DNA of 64,000 nucleotides, taken from NCBI RefSeq assembly GCF_002081825.1, contig NZ_MUKU01000004.1, forward strand, positions 62,001 through 126,000, in the 5' to 3' direction. The position numbers and the translations under genes were made by a program. Below, in pieces: positions 28,654-37,115 of the stretch (positions within the stretch are counted from its first letter, which is position 1; each line of letters starts with the position of its first letter). Origin of the DNA: Chromobacterium haemolyticum (GTDB lineage Bacteria > Pseudomonadota > Gammaproteobacteria > Burkholderiales > Chromobacteriaceae). The notes beneath the pieces are model-generated. The model was not told the DNA's origin, did no database searches, and was given only the letters and a program-made list of their open reading frames with translations.

Positions 28654-30920
28654 AAGCGCGCTTCCATCCCCATCCGTATGGTCCGCCCCGGTATCGGCAT
28701 GCTGATCACGGAGCCGGGATCCACCGCATAGCGGTTGGTCAGGTTGTCCACATTGAAATTCACGTTGACTTGCTTGTTCAGGCGGTACTCGATGAATAGG
28801 TCAAGCAGCCGCTCGGACGCCAGTTCCAGCACCGGTTGCGCGCCGGTGCCCTTCAGCCAGCCCGCCGGATTGGTCTTGCCCGAATGGTAGCGCCAGCGTC
28901 CGCCCACGGTCAGATCGCCGTTCAGCCAATGCTTGCCGGCGGAAATGACGTACACGCTCTTAGGCGGGATGCGGGTCGGGATCAAGCTCCAGGCAAAGCC
29001 GTTCTGATTGCACACCGCAGCGTCGCGCCGGCTCGCCTGGTTCACCGAGCACACTTCCGGGTCCAGGTAACGGGTGGCGGCGGCTTCCACAAAGAAAGAC
29101 GGGCTGTGGTAGTCCACGCCGAATTCATAGCCGCGCAGCTCCACCTTGTCGTAGTTGAGGAAGGTCAGATTGCCCTGCCACGACGGCATGCCCGGCGTCC
29201 GGTCCAGCCAGGCGCTGGAAATATAATCCGCCACCTTGTTGTTGAAATAGGCGGTCTTGAAGCCGATGCGTTCCTGATCGCGGAACACGTCCTGGAAGCT
29301 CGCCTTCAAGCCCAGTTCCAGGTTCAGCGAACGTTCCGGCCGCAAGGGGTTGTACGGGTTGTAGCTGAACACCTCGGAGGAGGTGGTGGTTTCATACAGA
29401 CTGGGAGTGCGATAGGCGCGGCCGCCCTTGGCGTAGACATCCAGCCACTTGGCCAGATGAACGTCGACCTGGCCGATCAAATCCAGCTTGGGCGCGTAAT
29501 CCGCTTCCAGATTGGTTGAATAGTCGCGCGTGGTCGAACCATGCAGATTCGCGCCTAGGGAGAAGCTGGCCCAGCGATAGGACAGCACGGCGTTGCCAAA
29601 CAGGCTGCGCTCGTTGCGCACGCCGTTGCGCGACGCTACCAGCGGCCTCGGCTGCTCGGTGTAGCGGCTGGTGGGCTGGGTGCGCTCCTGCTGAACAGCC
29701 AGGCCGTAGCTCAGGCTCAAGGGCAGGACATCCAGTTCCGAACGGTTGAGCAAATTGAAGCCATGGCGCTTGTTGTTGTAGGCATGCATGTACTGGTCGC
29801 CGTAGGAGGCGCCGGGTCGGCCGGCCCATAAGCCGTTGTGCTGATCCAGATCCGCCTCGGTGGCCCACAGGCCCAGGTTCAGGTCGATCAGCTTGTTGTC
29901 GCTGGGCGTATAGCTGTAGTTGGCGCTGTAGGCGTGCACGACGGCGCTGCCCAGCGCCCATTGCGGCATGGACTCCACGCCCGGCGGCAGTTCCTGGAAG
30001 TTCTTGTCGTTGGAGTTCTTGTACCAGTAGGCGGCCAGCAATTCGCCAGCCTGCTGGCGGTGGCGGCGGAAGATCAGCTTCAGTCGCTGCGCATCGTTCA
30101 GCGCAAAGCCCAGCTTGGCCAGCAGCGAATCGCTTTCGTAACTGGTGTTCACCACCTCCTGGCCCCGCGACACCACCGCCTCCGGGTAGCCGTCGAAACC
30201 GTGGCTGCCGGCGAAGTAATTGCCGGTGCGCCGCTTGCTGTAGGCCAGCAAGGCGTCCAGGCCGGACTGCCGATAGGCCAGCGCCAGCGTGGCCGAGCCG
30301 TTGTTGAACACTCGCGGGCTGAGGCCGTTATTCAATTGGTAATAAACCTGGTCGCGCTCGTCTCCCGGCACCGTGGGCGTCTTGTTATTGTTGTACACGC
30401 TGCCCTTCAACAGCACGCCGAAATCCTTGCCGGGGCGCAGCACGTCCTCGACGCCCAAGGTGCGCATCTGCACAAGGCCGCCGATCGCGCCGCTGGAGAA
30501 GGCGCCGTTGCTGGCTCCCTCCTCCACGCTGACTTTGCTGATCAGGTCCGAATCGATATAGGTGCGGTCGCTGGTGCCCTGATAGCCGCGGGCGGTGTGG
30601 GTGGATTGCAGGCTGCCGTCTATCAACACCGGCACCCGGCCTTCGCCCTGCAGGCCGCGGATGCCCAGATCGATGGCGCCGGCTTCGTTGCGGATATTAT
30701 TGACCTGCACGCTGGGCAGGGCGGAAAAGATATCGGCGTTGCCGGTGCCGCGCGCGCGGCGCAATTGCTCCGCGTCCAGCACCTCGCCATGCAAGAGCGC
30801 GGGTTTGCGCTCGGCGCTGACGTGGACGGTTTCCAGTTGCGGCGCGGACTCGGCGGCCAGCAGGGTTTGCGGATGGGCTGCCGACAATAACAGGCAGGCG
30901 GAAAGGCTCCGGTATTTCAT
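28650..30920 (-). CDS. TonB-dependent outer-membrane receptor, haem/haemoglobin receptor-like
   Basis: Outer-membrane gated channel of 756 residues. Signal peptide (KYRSLSACLLLSAAHPQTLLAA), plug domain (residues about 30-150, with VNNIRNEAGAIDLGIRGLQGEGRVPVLIDG) and a beta barrel ending in the canonical Phe. AYRTPSLYE followed by NPYNPLRPERSLNLELG resembles the FRAP/NPNL region of haemoglobin-type receptors, hence the substrate guess. ATG 30920 has no clear Shine-Dalgarno; a start further upstream is unlikely because a Fur box and promoter occupy 30955-30983. The TGA stop lies in the end of an inverted-repeat element. Confidence 0.88.
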   Translation of the reverse strand: MKYRSLSACLLLSAAHPQTLLAAESAPQLETVHVSAERKPALLHGEVLDAEQLRRARGTGNADIFSALPSVQVNNIRNEAGAIDLGIRGLQGEGRVPVLIDGSLQSTHTARGYQGTSDRTYIDSDLISKVSVEEGASNGAFSSGAIGGLVQMRTLGVEDVLRPGKDFGVLLKGSVYNNNKTPTVPGDERDQVYYQLNNGLSPRVFNNGSATLALAYRQSGLDALLAYSKRRTGNYFAGSHGFDGYPEAVVSRGQEVVNTSYESDSLLAKLGFALNDAQRLKLIFRRHRQQAGELLAAYWYKNSNDKNFQELPPGVESMPQWALGSAVVHAYSANYSYTPSDNKLIDLNLGLWATEADLDQHNGLWAGRPGASYGDQYMHAYNNKRHGFNLLNRSELDVLPLSLSYGLAVQQERTQPTSRYTEQPRPLVASRNGVRNERSLFGNAVLSYRWASFSLGANLHGSTTRDYSTNLEADYAPKLDLIGQVDVHLAKWLDVYAKGGRAYRTPSLYETTTSSEVFSYNPYNPLRPERSLNLELGLKASFQDVFRDQERIGFKTAYFNNKVADYISSAWLDRTPGMPSWQGNLTFLNYDKVELRGYEFGVDYHSPSFFVEAAATRYLDPEVCSVNQASRRDAAVCNQNGFAWSLIPTRIPPKSVYVISAGKHWLNGDLTVGGRWRYHSGKTNPAGWLKGTGAQPVLELASERLLDLFIEYRLNKQVNVNFNVDNLTNRYAVDPGSVISMPIPGRTIRMGMEARF

Positions 30921-30954
30921 GGCGTGGATGGGGGTGCTTTGGGTAGGAGCGCCG

Positions 30955-30983
30955 AAATTAATGTTAATGATTCTCATTAGCAA
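30955..30983 (-). promoter_or_regulatory. Fur box within a promoter of the TonB receptor gene
   Basis: GTTAATGATTCTCATTAGC (30963-30981) closely matches the Fur consensus GATAATGATAATCATTATC. On the minus strand it sits between TTGCTA (-35, 30978-30983) and TAATTT (-10, 30955-30960), spaced 17 bases, so Fur-Fe would block RNA polymerase. Confidence 0.8.
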
Positions 30984-31045
30984 CATTAATATTCACGCTT
31001 GCCTCCACGCGACACCCCATCCTCGCCGCGGAACGGCCGCCTCCG

Positions 31046-31516
31046 CTACTTGCCGTCCAACGGCACTTCCCAGCGCTGATCCTTGAGCGTGCGCATCACG
31101 ATGTAGGAACAGATGTCGCGCATGCCGGGAATGCGGTTCAGCCGCTCCACGATGAAACCGCTGAAAGCCGCCAGATTGCGGCAACGGACGTGCAGTACGT
31201 AGTTGCTGGGCCCGGCGACGATGTAAGCGGCGGCGATTTCCTCGAACTGCTGGATGCGGTTCATGAAATCTTCGTGCCAATCCTCGCGCGCCCGGTCCAA
31301 GGTCACGTGCACGATGGCCTCCAGCTCGTAGCCGAGCAGGGCCGGGTCCAACTGCGCGTGATAACCGCGTATCAGACCCTGGCTTTCCAGCGCGCGCACC
31401 CGCCGCAGGCAGGCGGACGGAGACAGGGCCACCTGATCGGCCAGGTCCTGATTGCTGAGCCTGGCGTTGTGTTGCAATGCGGAAAGAATCCGGCAATCTA
31501 TCGCATCAAGCTGCAT
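31046..31516 (-). CDS. kynR: Lrp/AsnC-family regulator of kynurenine degradation
   Basis: Protein of 156 residues: N-terminal helix-turn-helix (LDAIDCRILSALQHNARLSN; SPSACLRRVRALESQGLI) and C-terminal ligand-sensing RAM domain. In Pseudomonas, KynR responds to kynurenine and activates kyn genes. The assignment rests on its divergent position next to kynBU. ATG 31516 is preceded by GGGAAA. The 140-base intergenic region has two copies of TTGCAATTTC. Confidence 0.85.
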   Translation of the reverse strand: MQLDAIDCRILSALQHNARLSNQDLADQVALSPSACLRRVRALESQGLIRGYHAQLDPALLGYELEAIVHVTLDRAREDWHEDFMNRIQQFEEIAAAYIVAGPSNYVLHVRCRNLAAFSGFIVERLNRIPGMRDICSYIVMRTLKDQRWEVPLDGK

Positions 31517-31656
31517 TTGCAATTTCCCATCGTTATCTGTCCATTCCGCTGCAGTTCCTGCGAAAAGCATGCCATTAGCAAGACCAACTTGCAATTTCTG
31601 GCGGATGCCTTGGTGCTAGCATGATTCCAGGCTTTTTATCGCTCAGGAACCGTTCC

Positions 31657-32310
31657 ATGCTGCTTGATATCAGTCCCCCGCTGCGCGCCGGCCTGCCGGT
31701 CTGGCCCGGCGACACCGCTTTCGACGCCAGCCCCGCCTGGCAGCTGGACGCCCACTGTCCGGTCAACGTGGCGCGGCTGACCCTGTCGCCGCACAGCGGC
31801 GCGCACGCCGATGCGCCCTCCCACTTCCAGGCCGCCGGCCAAGGCATAGGCCAAGTCGCGCTGGACGCCTACCTGGGGCCGTGCCGGGTGATTCACTGCC
31901 TGTCCCCCGGCCCGTTGATCCGGCTGGAGCAGATCCAGTCCCGGCTCGCAACCCTGCCCGGCCCGCCGCCGCCGCGCCTGTTGATCCGCAGCTACGCGCG
32001 CTACCCGCTGGAGGCCTGGGACGCGGACTTCCCCGGCGTGGAGGCCGCTGCCATAGATTGGTTGGGCGCCCAGGGTGTGCGCTTGATAGGCGTCGACACC
32101 GCTTCGCTGGACCCTATGGACAGCAAAACCATGGACGCCCACCACGCCACCGCGCGTCAGCGCATGGCCATCCTGGAGCAACTGCTGCTGGACCACGCGC
32201 CGGAGGGCGATTACGAGTTGATCGCGCTGCCTCTGAAGTTGATGAACCTGGACGCCAGCCCGGTGCGCGCCGTGCTGCGGCCCTTGCCCGTTTCCACTCC
32301 TCTCGTGTAG
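31657..32310 (+). CDS. kynB: Kynurenine formamidase (arylformamidase)
   Basis: Metal-dependent cyclase-like hydrolase that converts N-formylkynurenine to kynurenine and formate. It has 217 residues (Pseudomonas KynB about 210). Motifs: [31 protein letters not shown] with the metal ligands in [11 protein letters not shown], and [22 protein letters not shown] 31657 follows CAGGAA; a Met 12 codons earlier is less likely. It is 8 bases before kynU. Confidence 0.95.
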   Translation: MLLDISPPLRAGLPVWPGDTAFDASPAWQLDAHCPVNVARLTLSPHSGAHADAPSHFQAAGQGIGQVALDAYLGPCRVIHCLSPGPLIRLEQIQSRLATLPGPPPPRLLIRSYARYPLEAWDADFPGVEAAAIDWLGAQGVRLIGVDTASLDPMDSKTMDAHHATARQRMAILEQLLLDHAPEGDYELIALPLKLMNLDASPVRAVLRPLPVSTPLV

Positions 32311-32318
32311 GACCCGCC

Positions 32319-33572
32319 ATGAAACACACTCGCGAAGCTTGTCTCATCGCCGATCAGCAAGACCCGCTGGCCGGCTTCCGCCAACGGTTCGACCTTCCGG
32401 CCAACACCATCTATCTGGACGGCAACTCGCTGGGCGTGCTGCCCAAGGGCGCGCTGGAGCGCAGCCAACAGGTAATCACCCGCGAATGGGGCCATGACCT
32501 GATCCGCAGCTGGAACACCGCCGGCTGGTTCGACATGCCGACGCGGCTGGGCGACAAGCTAGCGCCGCTCTTGGGCGCCGGCCCCGGCGAAACCGTGGTC
32601 ACCGACACCACCTCGCTCAATCTGTTCAAGGCGCTGGCGGCGGCCTTGCGCATCCAGCGGCAAGCCCACCCAGAACGCAAGGTGATTCTGTCCGAGCGCG
32701 ACAACTTCCCCACCGATCTCTACATGATCCAGGGCATGATCGAATTCCTGCAGCAGGGCTATGAACTGCGCTTGATCGACGAGGCGCTGCCGCTGGAACA
32801 GGCGCTGGACGAGGACGTGGCGGTGCTGCTGCTGTCCCACGTCAATTACCGCACCGGCTATCTCTACGATATGACCGCAGTGACCCGCAGCGCCCATCAA
32901 CGCGGCGCGCTGGCGATCTGGGACCTGGCCCACGCGGCCGGCGCGCTGCAGGTTGACCTGAACGGCGCGGACGCCGACTTCGCCGTGGGCTGCACTTACA
33001 AATACCTGAACGGCGGCCCGGGCTCGCCGGCCTTCATCTGGGTCGCCCCTCGCCATCAAAACACTTTCTGGCAGCCCTTGTCCGGCTGGTGGGGCCATGC
33101 CAAACCCTTCGAGATGGCCACCGACTACGCGCCGGCCCAGGGCATCCGCCGCTTCCTGTGCGGCACCCAGCCCATCGTGTCGCTGGCCTTGCTGGAGTCC
33201 GGTCTGGACGTGGCGCGAGAGGTGGATAGCCAACAGCTGCGCGCCAAATCGCTGGCCCTGACCGATCTGTTCATCGAGTTGGTGGAACAACGTTGCGGCA
33301 GCCACCCGCTGACTCTGATCACTCCTCGCGAGCACGCGCGCCGCGGCAGCCACGTCAGCTTCCGCCATCCGCAAGGCTTCGCGGTGATGCAGGCGCTGAT
33401 CGCCAACGGCGTCATCGGCGACTACCGCGAGCCGGAAGTGCTTCGCTTCGGCGTCACACCGCTTTACCTGAGCCATGCCGACATCTGGGACGCGGTGGAA
33501 ATCCTGCGCGAGATTCTGGACAGCGGCAGTTGGGACCGGCCGGAGTTTCATCGCCGCGGCGCGGTGACCTGA
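32319..33572 (+). CDS. kynU: Kynureninase
   Basis: PLP-dependent hydrolase that splits kynurenine into anthranilate and alanine. It has 417 residues. [15 protein letters not shown] near residues 27-41, [39 protein letters not shown] with the PLP lysine in [10 protein letters not shown], and [11 protein letters not shown] are typical. It is transcribed with kynB. No kynA (tryptophan 2,3-dioxygenase) is in the window. Confidence 0.97.
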   Translation: MKHTREACLIADQQDPLAGFRQRFDLPANTIYLDGNSLGVLPKGALERSQQVITREWGHDLIRSWNTAGWFDMPTRLGDKLAPLLGAGPGETVVTDTTSLNLFKALAAALRIQRQAHPERKVILSERDNFPTDLYMIQGMIEFLQQGYELRLIDEALPLEQALDEDVAVLLLSHVNYRTGYLYDMTAVTRSAHQRGALAIWDLAHAAGALQVDLNGADADFAVGCTYKYLNGGPGSPAFIWVAPRHQNTFWQPLSGWWGHAKPFEMATDYAPAQGIRRFLCGTQPIVSLALLESGLDVAREVDSQQLRAKSLALTDLFIELVEQRCGSHPLTLITPREHARRGSHVSFRHPQGFAVMQALIANGVIGDYREPEVLRFGVTPLYLSHADIWDAVEILREILDSGSWDRPEFHRRGAVT

Positions 33573-33612
33573 GCCCGGAACGGCGCGACGGCCCCTGCCG
33601 CCGCGCTTCCAC

Positions 33613-33651
33613 AGAGCCGCCGCCCGCGATAGCTACGCGGCCGGCGGCTCT
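33613..33651. other. Long GC-rich hairpin between kynU and the permease gene
   Basis: AGAGCCGCCG (33613-33622) pairs perfectly with CGGCGGCTCT (33642-33651); an inner CCGCG/CGCGG stem and a 7-base loop ATAGCTA complete it. No T tract follows on either strand, so it is not a standard terminator. It may stabilise the kyn transcript end or slow read-through. Confidence 0.6.
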
Positions 33652-33706
33652 ACAGCGCAAGGGACGATAGATCCCGCAACAGCGCCATCTACAGAGGAGA
33701 AACATC

Positions 33707-35095
33707 ATGAGCAGCTTCCAGGACATCAAAGACAGGGAACAAGGCCTGCAACGCCGGCTCACCGCCGGACAAATGAGCATGATCGCCATCGGCGGCGCCA
33801 TCGGCACCGGCCTGTTCCTCGGCAGCAAGTTCGCCATCGGCTTCGCCGGACCCAGCGTGGTGCTCAGCTACGCCATTGGCGGCCTGATCACCCTGTTGCT
33901 GATGGGCTGTCTGGCGGAGATGACGGTGGCGCACGCCACCTCCGGCTCCTTCGGCGCCTACGCCGAGCACTACGTCAGCCCTCTGGCCGGCTTCCTGGTG
34001 CGCTACAGCTATTGGGCCTGCGTGGTGCTGGCGGTAGGCACCGAAATCACCGCGGTGGCCGAATACATGCGCTACTGGTTTCCAGACGCCCCGCCCTGGA
34101 TCTGGATCCTGCTATTCTCCAGCGCGCTGATCGGCGTCAACGCCGCCAGCGTCAAGGCCTTCGGCACTGTGGAATACTGGTTCTCCTCCATCAAGATCTT
34201 CGCCATCATCGCCTTCATCCTGATGGGCTGCTACGTGGTGTGGGGCAGCGGCGATCCGGCTTACGGCGCGCGCAACTTCAGCGCCGATGGAGGCTTTTTC
34301 CCCAACGGGGTCTGGGGCATGTGGGTGGCGGTGGTCATTTCCATCTTCAGCTATCTGAGCGTGGAGATGATCGCGGTGGCCGCCGGCGAGGCGGAAAATC
34401 CGGAGCAGGCGGTGCGCCAGGCTTTCCGCGCCACCATCGCGCGGCTCGTGGTGTTCTACCTGCTGTCGCTGAGCCTGATCATCGCCATCGTGCCTTGGGG
34501 CCGCATCGGCGCCGGCAACAGCCCCTTCGTCACCGTGATGCAAGTACTGAACATTCCCTACGCAGCCGGCATCCTCAACTTCGTGGTGGTGGTGGCCGCT
34601 CTGTCTGCGATGAACAGCCAGCTCTACATCACCACCCGCATGATGTTCAGCCTGTCGCGCGCCGGCGACGCGCCTATAGGGCTGGGCAAACTGAACCCGC
34701 GCGGCATTCCGGTCAACGCGCTTCTACTGTCCACCAGCGGCATCGCGCTGGCGGCGGTGCTGTACGTGCTGTTTCCGCAACAGGCGTTCACGCTGATGAT
34801 TTCCTTGTCGATGTTCGGCGCCATGTTCACCTGGCTGATGATCTTCTACACGCATCTTCGCTTCCGCCGTCATCACGATCAGGCCGGCGGGCTGGATCTG
34901 CCATTCAAGATGCGCCTGTTTCCCTACAGCACGCTGACCGGACTGGTGCTGATGCTGGCGATCATGGTCACCACTATCTTTACCGAGGTCTTCCGGCTGA
35001 CCCTGGTCTTCGGCCTGCCCTTCCTGCTGTTGCTGATCGTCCTCTATCACAAAGTGCGCAGACCGCGGCTGACGCCCGCGGCGCAAGCGAATTAA
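33707..35095 (+). CDS. Amino-acid permease, AAT family (probable aromatic amino acid or kynurenine transport)
   Basis: Inner-membrane proton symporter of the APC superfamily, 462 residues with about 12 membrane helices. It has the family start LQRRLTAGQMSMIAIGGAIG.GLFLGS (residues 14-41) and motifs such as FGTVEYWFSSIKI and SFGAYAEHY. GAGGAG precedes the ATG. Position after kynBU suggests uptake of tryptophan, kynurenine or another aromatic acid, but the family also includes proline, GABA and lysine permeases, so the substrate is an inference. Confidence 0.88.
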   Translation: MSSFQDIKDREQGLQRRLTAGQMSMIAIGGAIGTGLFLGSKFAIGFAGPSVVLSYAIGGLITLLLMGCLAEMTVAHATSGSFGAYAEHYVSPLAGFLVRYSYWACVVLAVGTEITAVAEYMRYWFPDAPPWIWILLFSSALIGVNAASVKAFGTVEYWFSSIKIFAIIAFILMGCYVVWGSGDPAYGARNFSADGGFFPNGVWGMWVAVVISIFSYLSVEMIAVAAGEAENPEQAVRQAFRATIARLVVFYLLSLSLIIAIVPWGRIGAGNSPFVTVMQVLNIPYAAGILNFVVVVAALSAMNSQLYITTRMMFSLSRAGDAPIGLGKLNPRGIPVNALLLSTSGIALAAVLYVLFPQQAFTLMISLSMFGAMFTWLMIFYTHLRFRRHHDQAGGLDLPFKMRLFPYSTLTGLVLMLAIMVTTIFTEVFRLTLVFGLPFLLLLIVLYHKVRRPRLTPAAQAN

Positions 35096-35132
35096 ACCCT
35101 GTTGCGCAATCGCCAGGCCGGGTCCGCCCGGC

Positions 35133-35277
35133 CTGAGCCTGTACAAAGAATTGCGCGCATGAGCGGAACAAGGCGAAAGCAACCGGAAAAGCGGAATGTA
35201 CCCGTGGTACATGAGCATTTCGAAACCCTTTGCAATACCGTATCGCCGCAGCGCGGCAGACCTTGAACCGGTTCTGA
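35133..35277. repeat. Inverted-repeat element, copy 2 (about 145 bp, diverged)
   Basis: Same layout as the copy at 28507: left end CTGAGCCTGTACAAAG, centre ATGTAC-N5-GTACAT between GCGGA and GAGCATTT, right end GAACCGGTTCTGACA. More diverged than the other copies. It occupies most of the gap between the permease stop (35095) and the ABC exporter start (35343). Confidence 0.8.
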
Positions 35278-35342
35278 CACCGCGATCGGATTCGGCATAG
35301 AATGTTCGACTCTATACCCAATCCGGATAGCCCGCCTCCGCC

Positions 35343-37115
35343 ATGCCACGCCCGTCCGATCTCGCCCCCGGCACCAGCCTGTCCGCGCTGCTGCGCGGCT
35401 TCGTTCTCCGCCATTGGCCCTACTACCTACGCGCGGCGTTAATGCTGGCCGCCGTGGCGGTGCTCACTGTGCTGATTCCGCGCCAGATCGGCCAAATCGT
35501 CGACCTGCTGGCCAAGGGCGAGCTTGGCGGCCCGCAGCTGCTGCGCGAGTTGAGCTGGCTGCTGCTGTTCGGCGTGGTGATCTACTTGCTGCGCGCCGGC
35601 TGGCGGCTGCAATTGTTCGCCGCCGCCTACCAATTGGGCGTGGAATTGCGCACCCGGCTGTATCAGCGGCTAAGCCGCCAGGGGCCTGGCTTCTACCATC
35701 ACCAACGCACCGGCGACCTGATGGCGCGCGCCACCAACGACATCGACGCGGTGGAGATGGCCGCCGGAGAAGCGATGCTGGCCGGCTTCGACGGCAGCCT
35801 GACCCTGGTGATGGTGCTGGCGATGATGACCTTGGGCATAGACTGGCGGCTGGCCGCCGCCGCGCTGCTGCCCTTCCCGCTAATGGCCTTCGCCTTCTGG
35901 CGCATCACCCGCCGCGTGCACCAGGCCTGGGCCGGCTCGCTGCAAAGCTTCAGCCGGCTCAACGACCACGTTCAAGAGACGCTGAGCGGGGTCCGCACCC
36001 TACGCACCCTGGGCCTGGAGGAACGCAATAGCCGCGAACTGGCCGGCCTGGCCGCTTCCGCCTCAGACAACAGCCTGGAGGCGCAGCGTTGGGAGGCGGC
36101 GTTCGAACCGGTGGTGGGGCTGACCCTGAGCACTGCCGCGGCCACCACGCTAGGCGTGGGCGGCTATCTGGTATGGCAGCAGCAGTTGACCATAGGCGCG
36201 CTGACCAGCTTCAGCATGTATCTGGGCCAGTTGATCTGGCCGATGTTCGCCGCCGGCTGGGTGTTGTCGCTGCTGGAGCGTGGCCGCGCCGGCTGGAACC
36301 GGCTGGAGCCGGTGCTGAGCGCGCCCGAGTCCGTGGACGACAGCGGCGTCAACGCGGCGGAGCCGGCCGGCGAGCTGCGCTGGCACGGCCTGGACTTCAC
36401 TTATCCGGGGCAAGCGACGCCGGCGCTGCGCGCGATCGAGCTGCGCCTGGGCCGCAGCCAGACCCTGGGCATCGTCGGCCCCACCGGCAGCGGAAAATCC
36501 ACACTGCTGCGCTTGCTGCTGCGCCAATATCCGCTACCGGCCGGCAGCGTCAGTTGGAACGGGACGCCGCTGGAAGAATACAAGATGGACGCCTTGCGCG
36601 CGGCGATCAGCTGGGTGCCGCAGGAATCCTTTCTGTTTTCCGCTTCGGTGGCCGACAATATCGCGCTGACGCGCCCTGACGCCTCCGAGCGCGACATCGA
36701 ACGCGTAGCGCGGCTGGCCGCGGTTCACGACGATATCCTGCGCCTGGCCCAGGGCTACGCCACCCCGGTGGGTGAAAAAGGCGTGGCCTTGTCCGGCGGC
36801 CAGCGCCAGCGCCTGGCCATCGCCCGCGCCTTGCTGGCCGACGCGCCGCTGCTGCTGCTGGACGACGCCTTGTCCGCGGTGGACACCCAGACCGAGACCC
36901 AGATTCTGCAACATCTGCGCGAGGCGCGCCGCGGCCGCAGCGTGATCATCGCCAGCCACCGGCTGTCCGCGGTGGCCGACGCCGACCACATCGTCGTGCT
37001 GCAACACGGCGGCATCGCCGAAGCCGGCAGCCACGAGGCGCTGCTGCAACTGAACGGCTGGTACGCCAGCCAGTGGCGCTATCAACAACTGGAGGCCAGC
37101 CTGGATGAAATCTGA
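35343..37115 (+). CDS. mdlA: ABC exporter half-transporter, MdlA-like (degenerate ATP site)
   Basis: Fused membrane-ATPase protein, 590 residues: six membrane helices (about 20-300) then an NBD. Walker A is GPTGSGKST, signature LSGGQRQRLAIARA, Walker B LLLLDDALSAVD. The catalytic Glu after Walker B is Asp (DD), as in E. coli MdlA, so this NBD forms the non-hydrolysing site of a heterodimer with the next gene. The start ATG has only a weak ribosome-binding site. The 3' end overlaps the next gene by 11 bases. Substrate unknown (lipid or multidrug). Confidence 0.9.
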   Translation: MPRPSDLAPGTSLSALLRGFVLRHWPYYLRAALMLAAVAVLTVLIPRQIGQIVDLLAKGELGGPQLLRELSWLLLFGVVIYLLRAGWRLQLFAAAYQLGVELRTRLYQRLSRQGPGFYHHQRTGDLMARATNDIDAVEMAAGEAMLAGFDGSLTLVMVLAMMTLGIDWRLAAAALLPFPLMAFAFWRITRRVHQAWAGSLQSFSRLNDHVQETLSGVRTLRTLGLEERNSRELAGLAASASDNSLEAQRWEAAFEPVVGLTLSTAAATTLGVGGYLVWQQQLTIGALTSFSMYLGQLIWPMFAAGWVLSLLERGRAGWNRLEPVLSAPESVDDSGVNAAEPAGELRWHGLDFTYPGQATPALRAIELRLGRSQTLGIVGPTGSGKSTLLRLLLRQYPLPAGSVSWNGTPLEEYKMDALRAAISWVPQESFLFSASVADNIALTRPDASERDIERVARLAAVHDDILRLAQGYATPVGEKGVALSGGQRQRLAIARALLADAPLLLLDDALSAVDTQTETQILQHLREARRGRSVIIASHRLSAVADADHIVVLQHGGIAEAGSHEALLQLNGWYASQWRYQQLEASLDEI

